Part shown: positions 33,634-42,973 of the stretch, in pieces
Layout: each line of letters begins with the position of its first letter
How positions within the stretch are numbered: position 1 is the first letter of the stretch
From: Streptomyces peucetius
GTDB lineage: Bacteria; Actinomycetota; Actinomycetes; Streptomycetales; Streptomycetaceae
Reading direction: 5' to 3'
Length of the DNA stretch: 64,000 nucleotides
Assembly: GCF_025854275.1 (NCBI RefSeq)
Contig: NZ_CP107567.1
Location: 4,340,001-4,404,000 of the forward strand
Position numbers and translations under genes: made by a program
The notes under the pieces: generated by a model
What the model saw: the letters and a program-made list of their open reading frames with translations, nothing else
The model's database searches: none
What the model was told of the DNA's origin: nothing

Positions 33634-33669
33634 GAAAGAGGCCCTGCTGAGCAGGGCCTCTTTCCTATT
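33634..33669 (+). terminator. Intrinsic terminator with U-tract
   Basis: Perfect 14-bp stem GAAAGAGGCCCTGC/GCAGGGCCTCTTTC with a TGA loop, followed by CTATTTTCT. This is one of the few classical U-tract terminators in the window and ends the bldG-apgA unit. Confidence 0.9.
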
Positions 33670-33785
33670 TTCTAGATCATCCATCCGGCGTCAATGCTTT
33701 TGCCCCGTTACCACTTTCGGGGTCGATTTCGGCGGCCGATCATTTGCTGAGTAGCAAGTCAAGGTCAATTACATTTATCGCGCCC

Positions 33786-33814
33786 TGTTTTGATCAGGTT
33801 CCGCTCCCTACAAT
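33786..33814 (+). promoter_or_regulatory. hppA promoter
   Basis: TACAAT at 33809-33814 is an excellent -10 (5 of 6); TGTTTT 17 bp upstream is a weak -35. The segment 33700-33800 is AT-rich. The predicted leader to the hppA ATG is about 32 nt. Confidence 0.5.
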
Positions 33815-33852
33815 CCGTCCACATCTTGAGCTCTGAACGTCAAGGAGGACGA

Positions 33853-36258
33853 ATGGCGGGGCTCTTCAACCCACACCTGATCGATCACCCCACTTCTCTC
33901 TCAGCCGCGGTACTCACGAATGACAACCGACTGATCGTTATTGTGATCGCGGTCGTCGCCCTGGCGGCGCTCGTCGTCGCCCAGCTCCTGGTCCGCCAGG
34001 TGCTCGCCGCGGGCGAGGGCACCGAATCAATGAAGAAGATCGCGGCCGCAGTGCAGGAAGGCGCGAATGCCTATCTGGCGCGCCAGCTGCGCACCCTCGG
34101 CATCTTCGCCGTCGTGGTGTTCTTCCTGTTGATGTTGCTCCCGGCCGACGACTGGTCGCAGCGGGCCGGGCGTTCCCTGTTCTTCCTGGTGGGTGCGCTT
34201 TTCTCGGCAGCCACCGGATACATCGGGATGCGCCTTGCGGTCCGGGCCAATGTGCGCGTCGCCGCTGCCGCGCGCGAAGCGACTCCGGCGGAAGGCGAGC
34301 CGGAAAAGGATCTGACGGCCGTCGCGCACAAGGCCATGAAGATCGCTTTCCGTACGGGAGGCGTGGTCGGCATGTTCACGGTGGGCCTCGGCCTGCTCGG
34401 TGCCTCCTGCGTCGTACTCGTCTACGCGGCCGACGCGCCGAAGGTGCTCGAAGGTTTCGGCCTCGGCGCCGCGCTCATCGCCATGTTCATGCGTGTCGGC
34501 GGCGGCATCTTCACCAAGGCGGCCGACGTCGGCGCCGACCTCGTCGGAAAGGTCGAACAGGGCATTCCCGAGGACGACCCGCGCAACGCGGCCACCATCG
34601 CCGACAACGTGGGCGACAACGTCGGCGACTGCGCGGGCATGGCGGCCGACCTCTTCGAGTCCTACGCCGTCACACTCGTCGCTGCCCTCATCCTCGGCAT
34701 GGCGGCGTTCGGCGACGCCGGCCTCGCCTTCCCGCTCATCGTCCCGGCGATCGGCGTGGTCACCGCGATGATCGGCATCTTCGCGGTCGCCCCGCGGCGC
34801 GCCGACCGCAGCGGGATGACGGCGATCAACCGCGGCTTCTTCATCTCCGCGCTGATCTCGCTCGCCCTGGTGGCAGTGGCCGCCTTCGTCTACCTGCCCG
34901 GTTCGTACGCGGAGCTGGACGGAGTGGGTGACGCCGCGGTCCGGGCGCACGACGGGGACCCGCGGGTGCTGGCACTCATCGCCGTCGCGATCGGCATTGT
35001 CCTGGCGGCGCTGATCCAGCAGCTGACCGGGTACTTCACGGAGACGAACCGGCGCCCCGTGCGGGACATCGGCAAGTCGTCGCTGACCGGCCCCGCCACC
35101 GTGGTCCTGGCCGGCATCTCCATCGGCCTCGAATCGGCTGTCTACACCGCCCTGTTGATCGGCCTCGGCGTGTACGGGGCCTTCCTGCTCGGCGGTACGT
35201 CGATCATGCTCGCGCTGTTCGCGGTGGCGCTGGCCGGCACCGGTCTGCTCACCACCGTCGGTGTGATCGTGGCCATGGACACCTTCGGCCCGGTCTCCGA
35301 CAACGCGCAGGGCATCGCCGAGATGTCCGGTGACGTCACCGGCGCCGGAGCCCAGGTCCTGACCGACCTGGACGCGGTGGGCAACACCACCAAGGCCATC
35401 ACCAAGGGCATCGCGATCGCCACGGCCGTGCTCGCGGCCGCAGCGCTCTTCGGCTCGTACCGCGACGCCATCGCGACGGCGGCCTCGGACGTGGGCGAAA
35501 AGCTGGGCGACAGCGCGCCGATGAACCTGGTGATGGACATCTCGCAGCCCAACAACCTGGTTGGTCTGGTCCTCGGCGCGGCGGTCGTCTTCCTCTTCTC
35601 CGGCCTTGCCATCAACGCCGTCTCCCGCTCCGCGGGGGCCGTGGTCTACGAGGTGCGGCGGCAGTTCCGCGAGCACCCCGGGATCATGGACTACACGGAG
35701 AAGCCGGAGTACGGGCGCGTCGTCGACATCTGCACCAAGGACGCGCTGCGCGAGCTGACCACACCCGGTCTGCTCGCGGTGATGACCCCCATCGCGGTCG
35801 GTTTCTCGCTCGGGGTGGGCGCCCTCGGGTCGTTCCTCGCCGGTGCCATCGGTACGGGCACCCTGATGGCCGTCTTCCTCGCCAACTCCGGTGGCGCGTG
35901 GGACAACGCCAAGAAACTCGTCGAGGACGGACACCACGGAGGCAAGGGAAGCGAGGCGCATGCCGCGACGGTCATCGGCGACACGGTGGGTGACCCGTTC
36001 AAGGACACCGCTGGCCCGGCGATCAACCCCTTGCTGAAGGTGATGAACCTGGTGGCGCTGCTCATCGCGCCCGCGGTGATCCAGTTCAGCTACGGGGACG
36101 ACGCCAACGCCGGTGTACGTGCCGTGGTCGCGGTGCTGGCGATCCTGATCATCGTCGGTTCCGTGTACATCTCGAAGCGGCGAGGCATCGCCGTCGGCGA
36201 CGAGGGCGGTGCTGCGGAGCGCAGCGCGAAGAAACCCGGTGCGGCGGTGGTTTCCTGA
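33853..36258 (+). CDS. hppA: Membrane-bound proton-translocating pyrophosphatase
   Basis: 801-aa integral membrane ion pump with about 16 segments that couples PPi hydrolysis to proton export. The substrate motif KAADVGADLVGKVEQGIPEDDPRN (read in parts) is near residue 222 and DNVGDNVGDCAGMAADLFESY follows. The segment AVGNTTKAITKG carries Lys where K+-dependent enzymes have Ala, indicating the K+-independent type. AAGGAGG lies 6 nt before the ATG. A 22-bp hairpin follows the stop. Confidence 0.95.
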   Translation: MAGLFNPHLIDHPTSLSAAVLTNDNRLIVIVIAVVALAALVVAQLLVRQVLAAGEGTESMKKIAAAVQEGANAYLARQLRTLGIFAVVVFFLLMLLPADDWSQRAGRSLFFLVGALFSAATGYIGMRLAVRANVRVAAAAREATPAEGEPEKDLTAVAHKAMKIAFRTGGVVGMFTVGLGLLGASCVVLVYAADAPKVLEGFGLGAALIAMFMRVGGGIFTKAADVGADLVGKVEQGIPEDDPRNAATIADNVGDNVGDCAGMAADLFESYAVTLVAALILGMAAFGDAGLAFPLIVPAIGVVTAMIGIFAVAPRRADRSGMTAINRGFFISALISLALVAVAAFVYLPGSYAELDGVGDAAVRAHDGDPRVLALIAVAIGIVLAALIQQLTGYFTETNRRPVRDIGKSSLTGPATVVLAGISIGLESAVYTALLIGLGVYGAFLLGGTSIMLALFAVALAGTGLLTTVGVIVAMDTFGPVSDNAQGIAEMSGDVTGAGAQVLTDLDAVGNTTKAITKGIAIATAVLAAAALFGSYRDAIATAASDVGEKLGDSAPMNLVMDISQPNNLVGLVLGAAVVFLFSGLAINAVSRSAGAVVYEVRRQFREHPGIMDYTEKPEYGRVVDICTKDALRELTTPGLLAVMTPIAVGFSLGVGALGSFLAGAIGTGTLMAVFLANSGGAWDNAKKLVEDGHHGGKGSEAHAATVIGDTVGDPFKDTAGPAINPLLKVMNLVALLIAPAVIQFSYGDDANAGVRAVVAVLAILIIVGSVYISKRRGIAVGDEGGAAERSAKKPGAAVVS

Positions 36259-36269
36259 CGCATGGTCAA

Positions 36270-36318
36270 CGGACGGGCGGGCGGTGCGGCTTGAGGAGCC
36301 GCACCGCCCGCCCGTCCG
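36270..36318 (+). terminator. Hairpin terminator after hppA
   Basis: 22-bp stem beginning CGGACGGGCGGGCGGTGCGG with a 5-nt loop, 11 bp past the stop. Confidence 0.85.
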
Positions 36319-36459
36319 TGTTCCGGGGGGTGCGGGTGAGGCTTGTCTCCCTTGGTGCAAATGGCTTCAATAGGGTCTTAACCGGGCGCACGACACGCGG
36401 TTGTCGCCCAGTTGGCGTGTATGTTCCGGGGCCGAGAGGCCTTGGAAGGGACCGATCCG

Positions 36460-37047
36460 GTGAACAAGAAGCTTGCAGCCGCACTGTCCAGCGGTGCGGT
36501 ACTGGTACTCACGCTGTCGGGCTGCGGCGACGACGGCGAGGAAAAGGTGAACGCCTGGGCGAAGGAGGTCTGCGACCAGGCGCAGCCGCAGATCAAGAAG
36601 AGGGCCGACGCCCAGCAGGCCATCATCTCCACGGCCGCCGACGGCAAACCGGCCGACATCCAGGCAGCCGACTCCAAGGCGTTCGCGGACATCGCGGCGG
36701 CGGACAAGGCGCTCGCCAAGGCGATCAGGGACGCCGGAGCGCCTCCCGTCGAGAACGGCGAGAAACTCCAGCAGGACGCGGTGAAGGAACTCGACGCCAC
36801 CGCCGGCGCCTACCTCGACCTGAAGAAGAAGGTCGACGACCTCGACCCGAAAAACCAGCAGAAGTTCGCCGACGGTCTGCAGACCGTCGCGGACGGGCTG
36901 AAGAAGATCGAGCGCATGGACCAGGCGGCACTGGCGAAGCTCCAGTCGGGCGAACTGGGCAACGCCATGGCGAAGCAGCCCGGCTGCCAGCGGGCCAAGA
37001 CGTCCAGCCCCGCCGGCGGCACCTCCGCGTCGCCCGGCGACGCGTAG
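36460..37047 (+). CDS. Small secreted lipoprotein
   Basis: 195-aa lipoprotein: signal peptide with lipobox LSGC at residue 22, then a largely alpha-helical, Lys/Asp/Ala-rich domain (QAADSKAFADIAAADKALAKAI; KKVDDLDPKNQQKFADGLQTV in parts). I do not recognise a catalytic motif. The GTG start has GGAAGGG 9 nt upstream. The last codons and stop are the first unit of a 15-bp tandem repeat. Confidence 0.82.
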   Translation: MNKKLAAALSSGAVLVLTLSGCGDDGEEKVNAWAKEVCDQAQPQIKKRADAQQAIISTAADGKPADIQAADSKAFADIAAADKALAKAIRDAGAPPVENGEKLQQDAVKELDATAGAYLDLKKKVDDLDPKNQQKFADGLQTVADGLKKIERMDQAALAKLQSGELGNAMAKQPGCQRAKTSSPAGGTSASPGDA

Positions 37048-37149
37048 ACCGGCAACGCGTAGACCGGCTAGGCGCAGACGAGGTCCGGAACCGGCGACGC
37101 GCGGACCGGTGACGCGCGGACCGGTGACGCGCGGACCGGTGACGCGCGG
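37033..37149. repeat. 15-bp tandem repeat spanning the lipoprotein stop codon
   Basis: Units related to ACCGGTGACGCGCGG. 37033-37047 (containing the TAG stop), 37048-37062 and 37063-37077 are diverged; after a short break, 37090-37104, 37105-37119, 37120-37134 and 37135-37149 are nearly identical. In the lipoprotein frame the last four would encode TGDAR. Confidence 0.85.
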
Positions 37150-37262
37150 GTCCGGTCCCGAGCCGACGGGAGCGGACGCCGTCCGTGAACGGCCGCGCCG
37201 TACCGCGCCCGCAATCGCCGGGCCGTGCGGCGGTTGTCGTTGGTGGCGGCCACAATGGGCGG

Positions 37263-38762
37263 GTGAGTACGACCAGCCTCCCCGTGCCCGACCACTCGTC
37301 CCGGCTCCGCGAAGCGCTTCTCGCCGCAGCCTTCACCGCCGACGGGCTGCTCGACCTGCTCGGCGCCCCCGCCTACGCGGCGCTCGCCCGCAGCGAGACC
37401 GTGCCCGCCCTGCGCGCCACCCGTGGGACCGGCGCCCTGGAGACCCTCACTCGGCTGTTCCTGCTCCAGTGCGCCGTACCGCACGAGAGGGCGCGTGCCG
37501 CGCTGCCCCTCGAGGAGTGCCTCGCCGACGGCTGGGTGGTGCGCGACGGCGACGAGATCCGGGCCGCGGTGGACGTCCGGCCGTACGGCGGGCCTGAGGG
37601 GCAGGACTGGTTCATCGTCTCCGACCTCGGCTGCGCGGTCGGCGGTGCGGGGGGCGCCGGCGGCCAGGGCGAGGGGGTGGTCCTCGGGGTCGGCGGCGCG
37701 TCGACCACGCTCGCCGGCATCACCGTCCGTAGGCCCGTGGCCTCCGCGCTGGACCTGGGCACCGGCTCCGGTATCCAGGCGCTGCACGCCGCCCAGCACG
37801 CGACCCGGGTGACGGCCACCGATCTGAACCCTCGCGCACTGGTCTTCACCCGCCTCACGCTCGCCCTGTCCGGCGCGATGGAGGCCGACCTGCGTGAGGG
37901 CTCGCTGTTCGAGCCCGTCGGCTCGGACACGTACGACCTGATCGTGTCCAACCCGCCGTTCGTCATCTCCCCCGGTGCCCGGCTGACCTACCGGGACGGC
38001 GGGATGGGCGGGGACGACCTGTGCCGCACCCTTGTGTCGCAGGCGGGGGACAGGCTCAACGACGGCGGATACGCCCAGTTCCTGGCCAACTGGCAGCACG
38101 TTGAAGGGGAGGACTGGCAGGAACGGCTGCGCTCCTGGGTGCCGCGTGGCTGTGACGCCTGGATCGTGCAGCGCGAGGTGCAGGACGTGACGCAGTACGC
38201 CGAGCTGTGGCTGCGGGACAGCGGGGATCATCGCGCCGATCCCGCACGGTACGCGGCGCGTTACGACGCATGGCTCGACGAGTTCGAGGCGCGGAAGACG
38301 AACGCGGTCGGCTTCGGCTGGATCACCCTCAGGAAGTCCGGTTCCGAGCGCCCCTCGATCGTCACGGAGGAGTGGGCGCATCCGGTCGAACAGCCCCTCG
38401 GGAACAGCGTGCGCGCACACTTCGACCGGCAGGAGTATCTGCGTGCGCGTGACGACGCGGCGCTGCTCGCGGACCATTTCGTGCTGGCCCCCGAGGTCAT
38501 GCAGGAGCAGGTCGGACTGCCGGGCGCCGAGGACCCGGAGCACGTGGTGCTGCGCCAGAACCGCGGTATGCGGCGCGCCACCAAGGTCGACACGGTCGGC
38601 GCCGGTTTCGCCGGGGCGTGCGACGGCAGCCTGAGCGCCGGGCAGATCCTCGACGCCATCGCGCAGCTGCTCGGGGAGGACCCTGTCCGGCTGCGTGACC
38701 GCACGCCGCAGGCTCTGCGGCTGCTGATCGACGAGGGCTTCCTGGAACCGGCCGCCCGCTGA
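37263..38762 (+). CDS. Class I SAM-dependent methyltransferase
   Basis: 499-aa protein. The SAM site SALDLGTGSGIQALHAA is near residue 165 and the substrate motif SNPPFVISP (NPPF) near 232, as in N6-adenine or glutamine methyltransferases of the HemK/RlmG type. An N-terminal helical domain (~150 residues) and a C-terminal winged-helix-like region (LSAGQILDAIAQLLGED) flank it. The target, RNA, protein or small molecule, is not clear. GTG 37263 follows CACAAT with a 6-nt gap, the leaderless pattern. Confidence 0.85.
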   Translation: MSTTSLPVPDHSSRLREALLAAAFTADGLLDLLGAPAYAALARSETVPALRATRGTGALETLTRLFLLQCAVPHERARAALPLEECLADGWVVRDGDEIRAAVDVRPYGGPEGQDWFIVSDLGCAVGGAGGAGGQGEGVVLGVGGASTTLAGITVRRPVASALDLGTGSGIQALHAAQHATRVTATDLNPRALVFTRLTLALSGAMEADLREGSLFEPVGSDTYDLIVSNPPFVISPGARLTYRDGGMGGDDLCRTLVSQAGDRLNDGGYAQFLANWQHVEGEDWQERLRSWVPRGCDAWIVQREVQDVTQYAELWLRDSGDHRADPARYAARYDAWLDEFEARKTNAVGFGWITLRKSGSERPSIVTEEWAHPVEQPLGNSVRAHFDRQEYLRARDDAALLADHFVLAPEVMQEQVGLPGAEDPEHVVLRQNRGMRRATKVDTVGAGFAGACDGSLSAGQILDAIAQLLGEDPVRLRDRTPQALRLLIDEGFLEPAAR

Positions 38763-39540
38763 CGGGCGCGCCGGGCGCGTGCCGGGGTGGAATGTCTGCC
38801 CGCCCCGGGCGCCACGCCGACGATCGGCTGACGCCCACCGTTGGGCGACCACGCTGCCGGGTGCGCGGCCCGGGTGGTGCGCCCCGCTGACGTGGTCGGG
38901 CTTCGCCCCGGTGCGCGGCTCGGGTGCGGCCGCGCTTGGAGCGCCCGCCCCGGTGCACCGCTTCGGCGGGTGCGCCCGCCGCCGTCCCTACCCAGGGTGG
39001 ACCGCTCTGGCCGGTGCCCGGCCCGACTGTGTCACGCTGGGGTGTCTGCCCCTGGTGTACCGCGTCGGCGGGTGCGCCCGCCGCTCCCCGTCCCCCGCCC
39101 CGGTGGTGCGCGCCGGCGGGCGTCGCCCCGGTGGCCACACTGCCGGGTGCCCGGCCCCGCCCAAGTGCGCTGCGCCGGCGGCCCGCCCCGCCCGCGGTCA
39201 CAGCCCCGGCGGGTGCCCCGCCCCCAAAGGCCACCCGCCGACGTGGGCCCGCCCCCCGGGGGCCCGGCCGCCGCGCCGGCCGGGCCCCCGCCCCCTGGGG
39301 CGCAGCCCTGGGGCGCCGCCCCATGCCTCCGGCCCCGCCCTGTCCCCCACCCACCACTGGCTGGAATCGGCGGGGAAATCCGGCCAAGGTTCGTTTTGCG
39401 GCCGCATTTCCTGTGACGTCGACCGCGACCGGGCGGGTGAACCCCACGCGCCGTTCACCCGCAATTCGTGCCTGCGATGCCCAGAGGTGCCAGCCTCGCC
39501 CTGTAGGGATCTCGGCATCAGGGAAGGACCGGGTAGAGGC
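38763..39540. other. Very GC-rich intergenic region with degenerate repeats
   Basis: About 780 bp without a credible gene. It contains imperfect direct repeats, for example TCGGCGGGTGCGCCCGCCGC near 38964 and again near 39065 (about 100 bp apart), and CGCTGCCGGGTGC/CACTGCCGGGTGC. The right part carries a strong hairpin (listed) and the CCCTGGGGCGC type sequence often seen in Streptomyces intergenic DNA. Confidence 0.5.
39257..39290 (+). terminator. Strong GC hairpin
   Basis: 14-bp perfect stem CGGGGGCCCGGCCG with a 6-nt loop. It is far (about 500 bp) from the methyltransferase stop, so it may act as a late terminator or insulate the next gene. Confidence 0.5.
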
Positions 39541-39738
39541 ATGGAGAGCGGGCCAGCGATCTTCGCCGGGACGGCGTTCGCCCTGTTCGGGACCGGACTG
39601 CTGCTGTGGACCGGGACGCGGCTGGCGCACCGCAGGCCCGTCGCGCACGGCGTGACCGCGGCCACGGCCGGCACCTTCGGGATGCTGTTCGGTGCGGCCT
39701 TCCTCACTCTCGCCGTGTGGTGCTTCAGCCGCCTCTGA
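39541..39738 (+). CDS. Small two-segment membrane protein
   Basis: 65-aa protein with two membrane segments (residues about 5-25 and 37-62) and a short basic loop TRLAHRRPVAHG. GGGAAGG lies about 18 nt and AGAGGC just before the ATG. No known family is recognised. Confidence 0.65.
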   Translation: MESGPAIFAGTAFALFGTGLLLWTGTRLAHRRPVAHGVTAATAGTFGMLFGAAFLTLAVWCFSRL

Positions 39739-39962
39739 GGCGACGCCCGGGATACGACGTGCCGGGTCCGGGCGGCATGAATGGCTGGACTCGGGTTACC
39801 GTTCGAGTGGCCGTTGCGGGCTTTTGCCGTTTGACACGGGGGCGGGTTGTACCGTCACACTCCGCAGCGACAGCCGCGCCACAGCAGCGCAGCAAGGCAT
39901 GAGTACCGCGTGCCGCAGTGCTGTGAGCGCCCATCGAGCGTCGACCGGAGAGAAGAGCGAAG

Positions 39963-42788
39963 TTGTCCCCGACCAGCGAGACCGCACAGGGCGGCCGCCG
40001 ACTCGTGATCGTCGAGTCGCCTGCCAAGGCGAAGACGATCAAGGGCTATCTCGGCCCCGGCTATGTCGTCGAGGCGAGCGTCGGGCACATCCGCGACCTG
40101 CCGAACGGCGCCGCCGAGGTGCCGGACAAGTACACCGGTGAGGTGCGGCGCCTCGGCGTCGACGTCGAACACGACTTCCAGCCGATCTATGTCGTCAACG
40201 CCGACAAGAAGGCCCAGGTCAGGAAGCTCAAGGAGCAGCTCGCCGAATCCGACGAGCTCTACCTCGCCACCGATGAGGACCGCGAGGGCGAAGCCATCGC
40301 GTGGCACCTCCTCGAGGTGCTCAAGCCCAAGGTCCCCGTCCACCGCATGGTCTTCCACGAGATCACCAAGGACGCCATCCGGGACGCCGTCGCCAACCCG
40401 CGCGAGCTCAACAAGCGCATGGTCGACGCCCAGGAGACCCGCCGTATCCTCGACCGTCTCTACGGCTACGAGGTCTCGCCGGTCCTGTGGAAGAAGGTCA
40501 TGCCGCGGCTGTCCGCCGGCCGTGTGCAGTCCGTCGCGACCCGTCTCGTCGTCGAGCGTGAGCGTGAGCGCATCGCGTTCCGCTCCGCCGAGTACTGGGA
40601 CCTGACCGGCACGTTCTCCACCGGCCGCGCCGGTGACGTCTCCGACCCGTCCACGCTCACCGCCCGCCTGAACACCGTCGACGGACGGCGTGTGGCGCAG
40701 GGCCGCGACTTCGGCTCGGACGGCCTCCTCAAGTCCGATCAGGTGCTCCACCTCGACGAGGCGAACGCCCGGGCGCTGGCCGCCGCGCTGGAGGGCGCGT
40801 CGTTCGCCGTCCGCTCGGTCGAGTCCAAGCCGTACCGCCGCTCGCCGTACGCGCCGTTCCGTACGACGACGATGCAGCAGGAGGCCTCCCGGAAGCTGGG
40901 CTTCGGGGCCAAGGCCACCATGCAGGTCGCGCAGAAGCTGTACGAGAACGGCTTCATCACCTATATGCGTACGGACTCCACGACCCTCTCCGACACGGCG
41001 GTCTCCGCGGCCCGTGCGCAGGTCACACAGCTGTACGGCGCCGACTACCTGCCGGAGAAGCCGCGCGTGTACGCCGGCAAGGTCAAGAACGCGCAGGAGG
41101 CGCACGAGGCGATCCGTCCCTCCGGCGATCGCTTCCGCACGCCTGCGGAGACCGGGCTGACCGGCGACCAGTTCAAGCTCTACGAGCTGATCTGGAAGCG
41201 GACCGTGGCCTCCCAGATGAAGGACGCGACCGGTAACTCCGTCACCGTGAAGATCGGCGGCCGGGCGTCCGACGGCCGTGACGCCGAGTTCACCGCGTCC
41301 GGCAAGACCATCACGTTCCACGGCTTCATGAAGGCCTACGTCGAGGGCGCCGACGACCCGAACGCGGAGCTCGACGACCGTGAGCGGCGTCTGCCGCAGG
41401 TCGCCGAGGGCGACGCCCTGTCCTCCGAGGAGATCTCGGTCGACGGCCACGCCACCAAGCCGCCGGCCCGCTACACCGAGGCCTCGCTGGTCAAGGAGCT
41501 GGAAGAGCGCGAGATCGGCCGTCCGTCGACGTACGCCTCGATCATCGGCACGATCCTCGACCGCGGATACGTCTTCAAGAAGGGGACGGCCCTCGTCCCC
41601 TCGTTCCTTTCCTTCGCCGTGGTCAACCTGCTGGAGAAGCACTTCGGCCGGCTCGTCGACTACGACTTCACCGCGAGGATGGAGGACGACCTCGACCGCA
41701 TCGCGCGGGGCGAGGCGCAGGCCGTGCCGTGGCTGAAGCGCTTCTACTTCGGTGAGGGCGACGCGGCCGGCGCCGCCTCCGAGGCGGGCAACGGCGACGG
41801 CGACCACCTCGGCGGCCTCAAGGAACTGGTCACCGACCTCGGCGCGATCGACGCCCGGGAGATCTCCAGCTTCCCCGTCGGCAACGACATCAAGCTGCGG
41901 GTCGGCCGCTACGGGCCGTACGTCGAGCGCGGTGAGAAGGAGGCCGAGGGCCACCAGCGCGCCGACGTCCCCGACGATCTCGCACCCGACGAGCTCACCG
42001 TGGAGTACGCGGAGGAGCTGCTCGCCAAGCCGAGCGGCGACTTCGAGCTGGGCACCGACCCGGTCAGCGGGCACCAGATCGTCGCGAAGGACGGGCGTTA
42101 CGGCCCGTACGTCACGGAGATCCTTCCCGAGGGCACCCCGAAGACGGGCAAGAACGCGGTCAAGCCGCGTACGGCCTCACTCTTCAAGACCATGTCCCTG
42201 GACACGGTCACCCTCGACGACGCGCTGAAGCTGATGTCCCTGCCGCGCGTGGTCGGCACCGACGCCGAAGGCGTCGAGATCACCGCGCAGAACGGACGCT
42301 ACGGCCCCTACCTGAAGAAGGGCACCGACTCGCGCTCCCTGGAGAACGAGGAGCAGCTCTTCTCCATCACGCTGGACGAGGCCCTGGCGATCTACGCGCA
42401 GCCCAAGCAGCGTGGCCGCGCCGCCGCCAAGCCGCCGCTGAAGGAACTGGGCACCGACCCGGTGAGCGAGCGTCCGGTGGTCGTCAAGGACGGCCGCTTC
42501 GGCCCGTACGTGACGGACGGCGAGACGAACGCCACGCTGAGGACCGGCGACAGCGTCGAGGACATCACACCGGAGCGCGGCTACGAGCTGCTCGCCGAGA
42601 AGCGCGCCAAGGGCCCCGCCAAGAAGAAGACGGCGGCCAAGAAGGCACCGGCGAAGAAGACGGCGGCCAAGAAGACGGCGGCGAAGAAGACCGCCGCCAA
42701 GAAGACGACCACCGCGAAGAAGACGACAGCCAAGAAGACCACCGCGAAGACAGCGGCCAGGAAGACGGCCGCGCCGACGGAGGAGTAG
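39963..42788 (+). CDS. topA: DNA topoisomerase I
   Basis: 941-aa type IA topoisomerase. The TOPRIM domain starts at RRLVIVESPAKAKTI (residues 12-26) with DEDREGE-type acidic motif ATDEDREGEAIAWHLL. The active-site tyrosine is Y334 in GFITYMRTDS. The C-terminal part has topo-C repeats (GRYGPYV, GRFGPYV) instead of zinc fingers. A tail of about 60 residues alternates Lys and Ala (AAKKTAAKK type), as in other actinobacterial TopA, where it aids DNA binding and processivity. It starts at TTG with GGAGAGAAGAG upstream. Confidence 0.95.
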   Translation: MSPTSETAQGGRRLVIVESPAKAKTIKGYLGPGYVVEASVGHIRDLPNGAAEVPDKYTGEVRRLGVDVEHDFQPIYVVNADKKAQVRKLKEQLAESDELYLATDEDREGEAIAWHLLEVLKPKVPVHRMVFHEITKDAIRDAVANPRELNKRMVDAQETRRILDRLYGYEVSPVLWKKVMPRLSAGRVQSVATRLVVERERERIAFRSAEYWDLTGTFSTGRAGDVSDPSTLTARLNTVDGRRVAQGRDFGSDGLLKSDQVLHLDEANARALAAALEGASFAVRSVESKPYRRSPYAPFRTTTMQQEASRKLGFGAKATMQVAQKLYENGFITYMRTDSTTLSDTAVSAARAQVTQLYGADYLPEKPRVYAGKVKNAQEAHEAIRPSGDRFRTPAETGLTGDQFKLYELIWKRTVASQMKDATGNSVTVKIGGRASDGRDAEFTASGKTITFHGFMKAYVEGADDPNAELDDRERRLPQVAEGDALSSEEISVDGHATKPPARYTEASLVKELEEREIGRPSTYASIIGTILDRGYVFKKGTALVPSFLSFAVVNLLEKHFGRLVDYDFTARMEDDLDRIARGEAQAVPWLKRFYFGEGDAAGAASEAGNGDGDHLGGLKELVTDLGAIDAREISSFPVGNDIKLRVGRYGPYVERGEKEAEGHQRADVPDDLAPDELTVEYAEELLAKPSGDFELGTDPVSGHQIVAKDGRYGPYVTEILPEGTPKTGKNAVKPRTASLFKTMSLDTVTLDDALKLMSLPRVVGTDAEGVEITAQNGRYGPYLKKGTDSRSLENEEQLFSITLDEALAIYAQPKQRGRAAAKPPLKELGTDPVSERPVVVKDGRFGPYVTDGETNATLRTGDSVEDITPERGYELLAEKRAKGPAKKKTAAKKAPAKKTAAKKTAAKKTAAKKTTTAKKTTAKKTTAKTAARKTAAPTEE

Positions 42789-42812
42789 GCCCTACGGGGG
42801 ACGGCCGCGCCG

Positions 42813-42875
42813 GGCGAGGCCTTGCAAGGGGCTGCCCGCGTACGGGCGAGGCCTTCCAGGGGACGACCGCGTACG
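42813..42875. repeat. Two ~31-bp direct repeats after topA
   Basis: GGGCGAGGCCTT...CCGCGTAC occurs at 42813-42844 and 42845-42875 with a few mismatches; a third partial copy may follow. It is noncoding and lies between topA and tmk. Confidence 0.6.
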
Positions 42876-42973
42876 GGCGCCGCGCGGCAGGGGAACTTCA
42901 CACCCTTGCCACAAAGCGCCCGTATGTTCGGACACCGCTCCGGGGAGCACGCGGGTCCGGATAGGCTGGCCGA

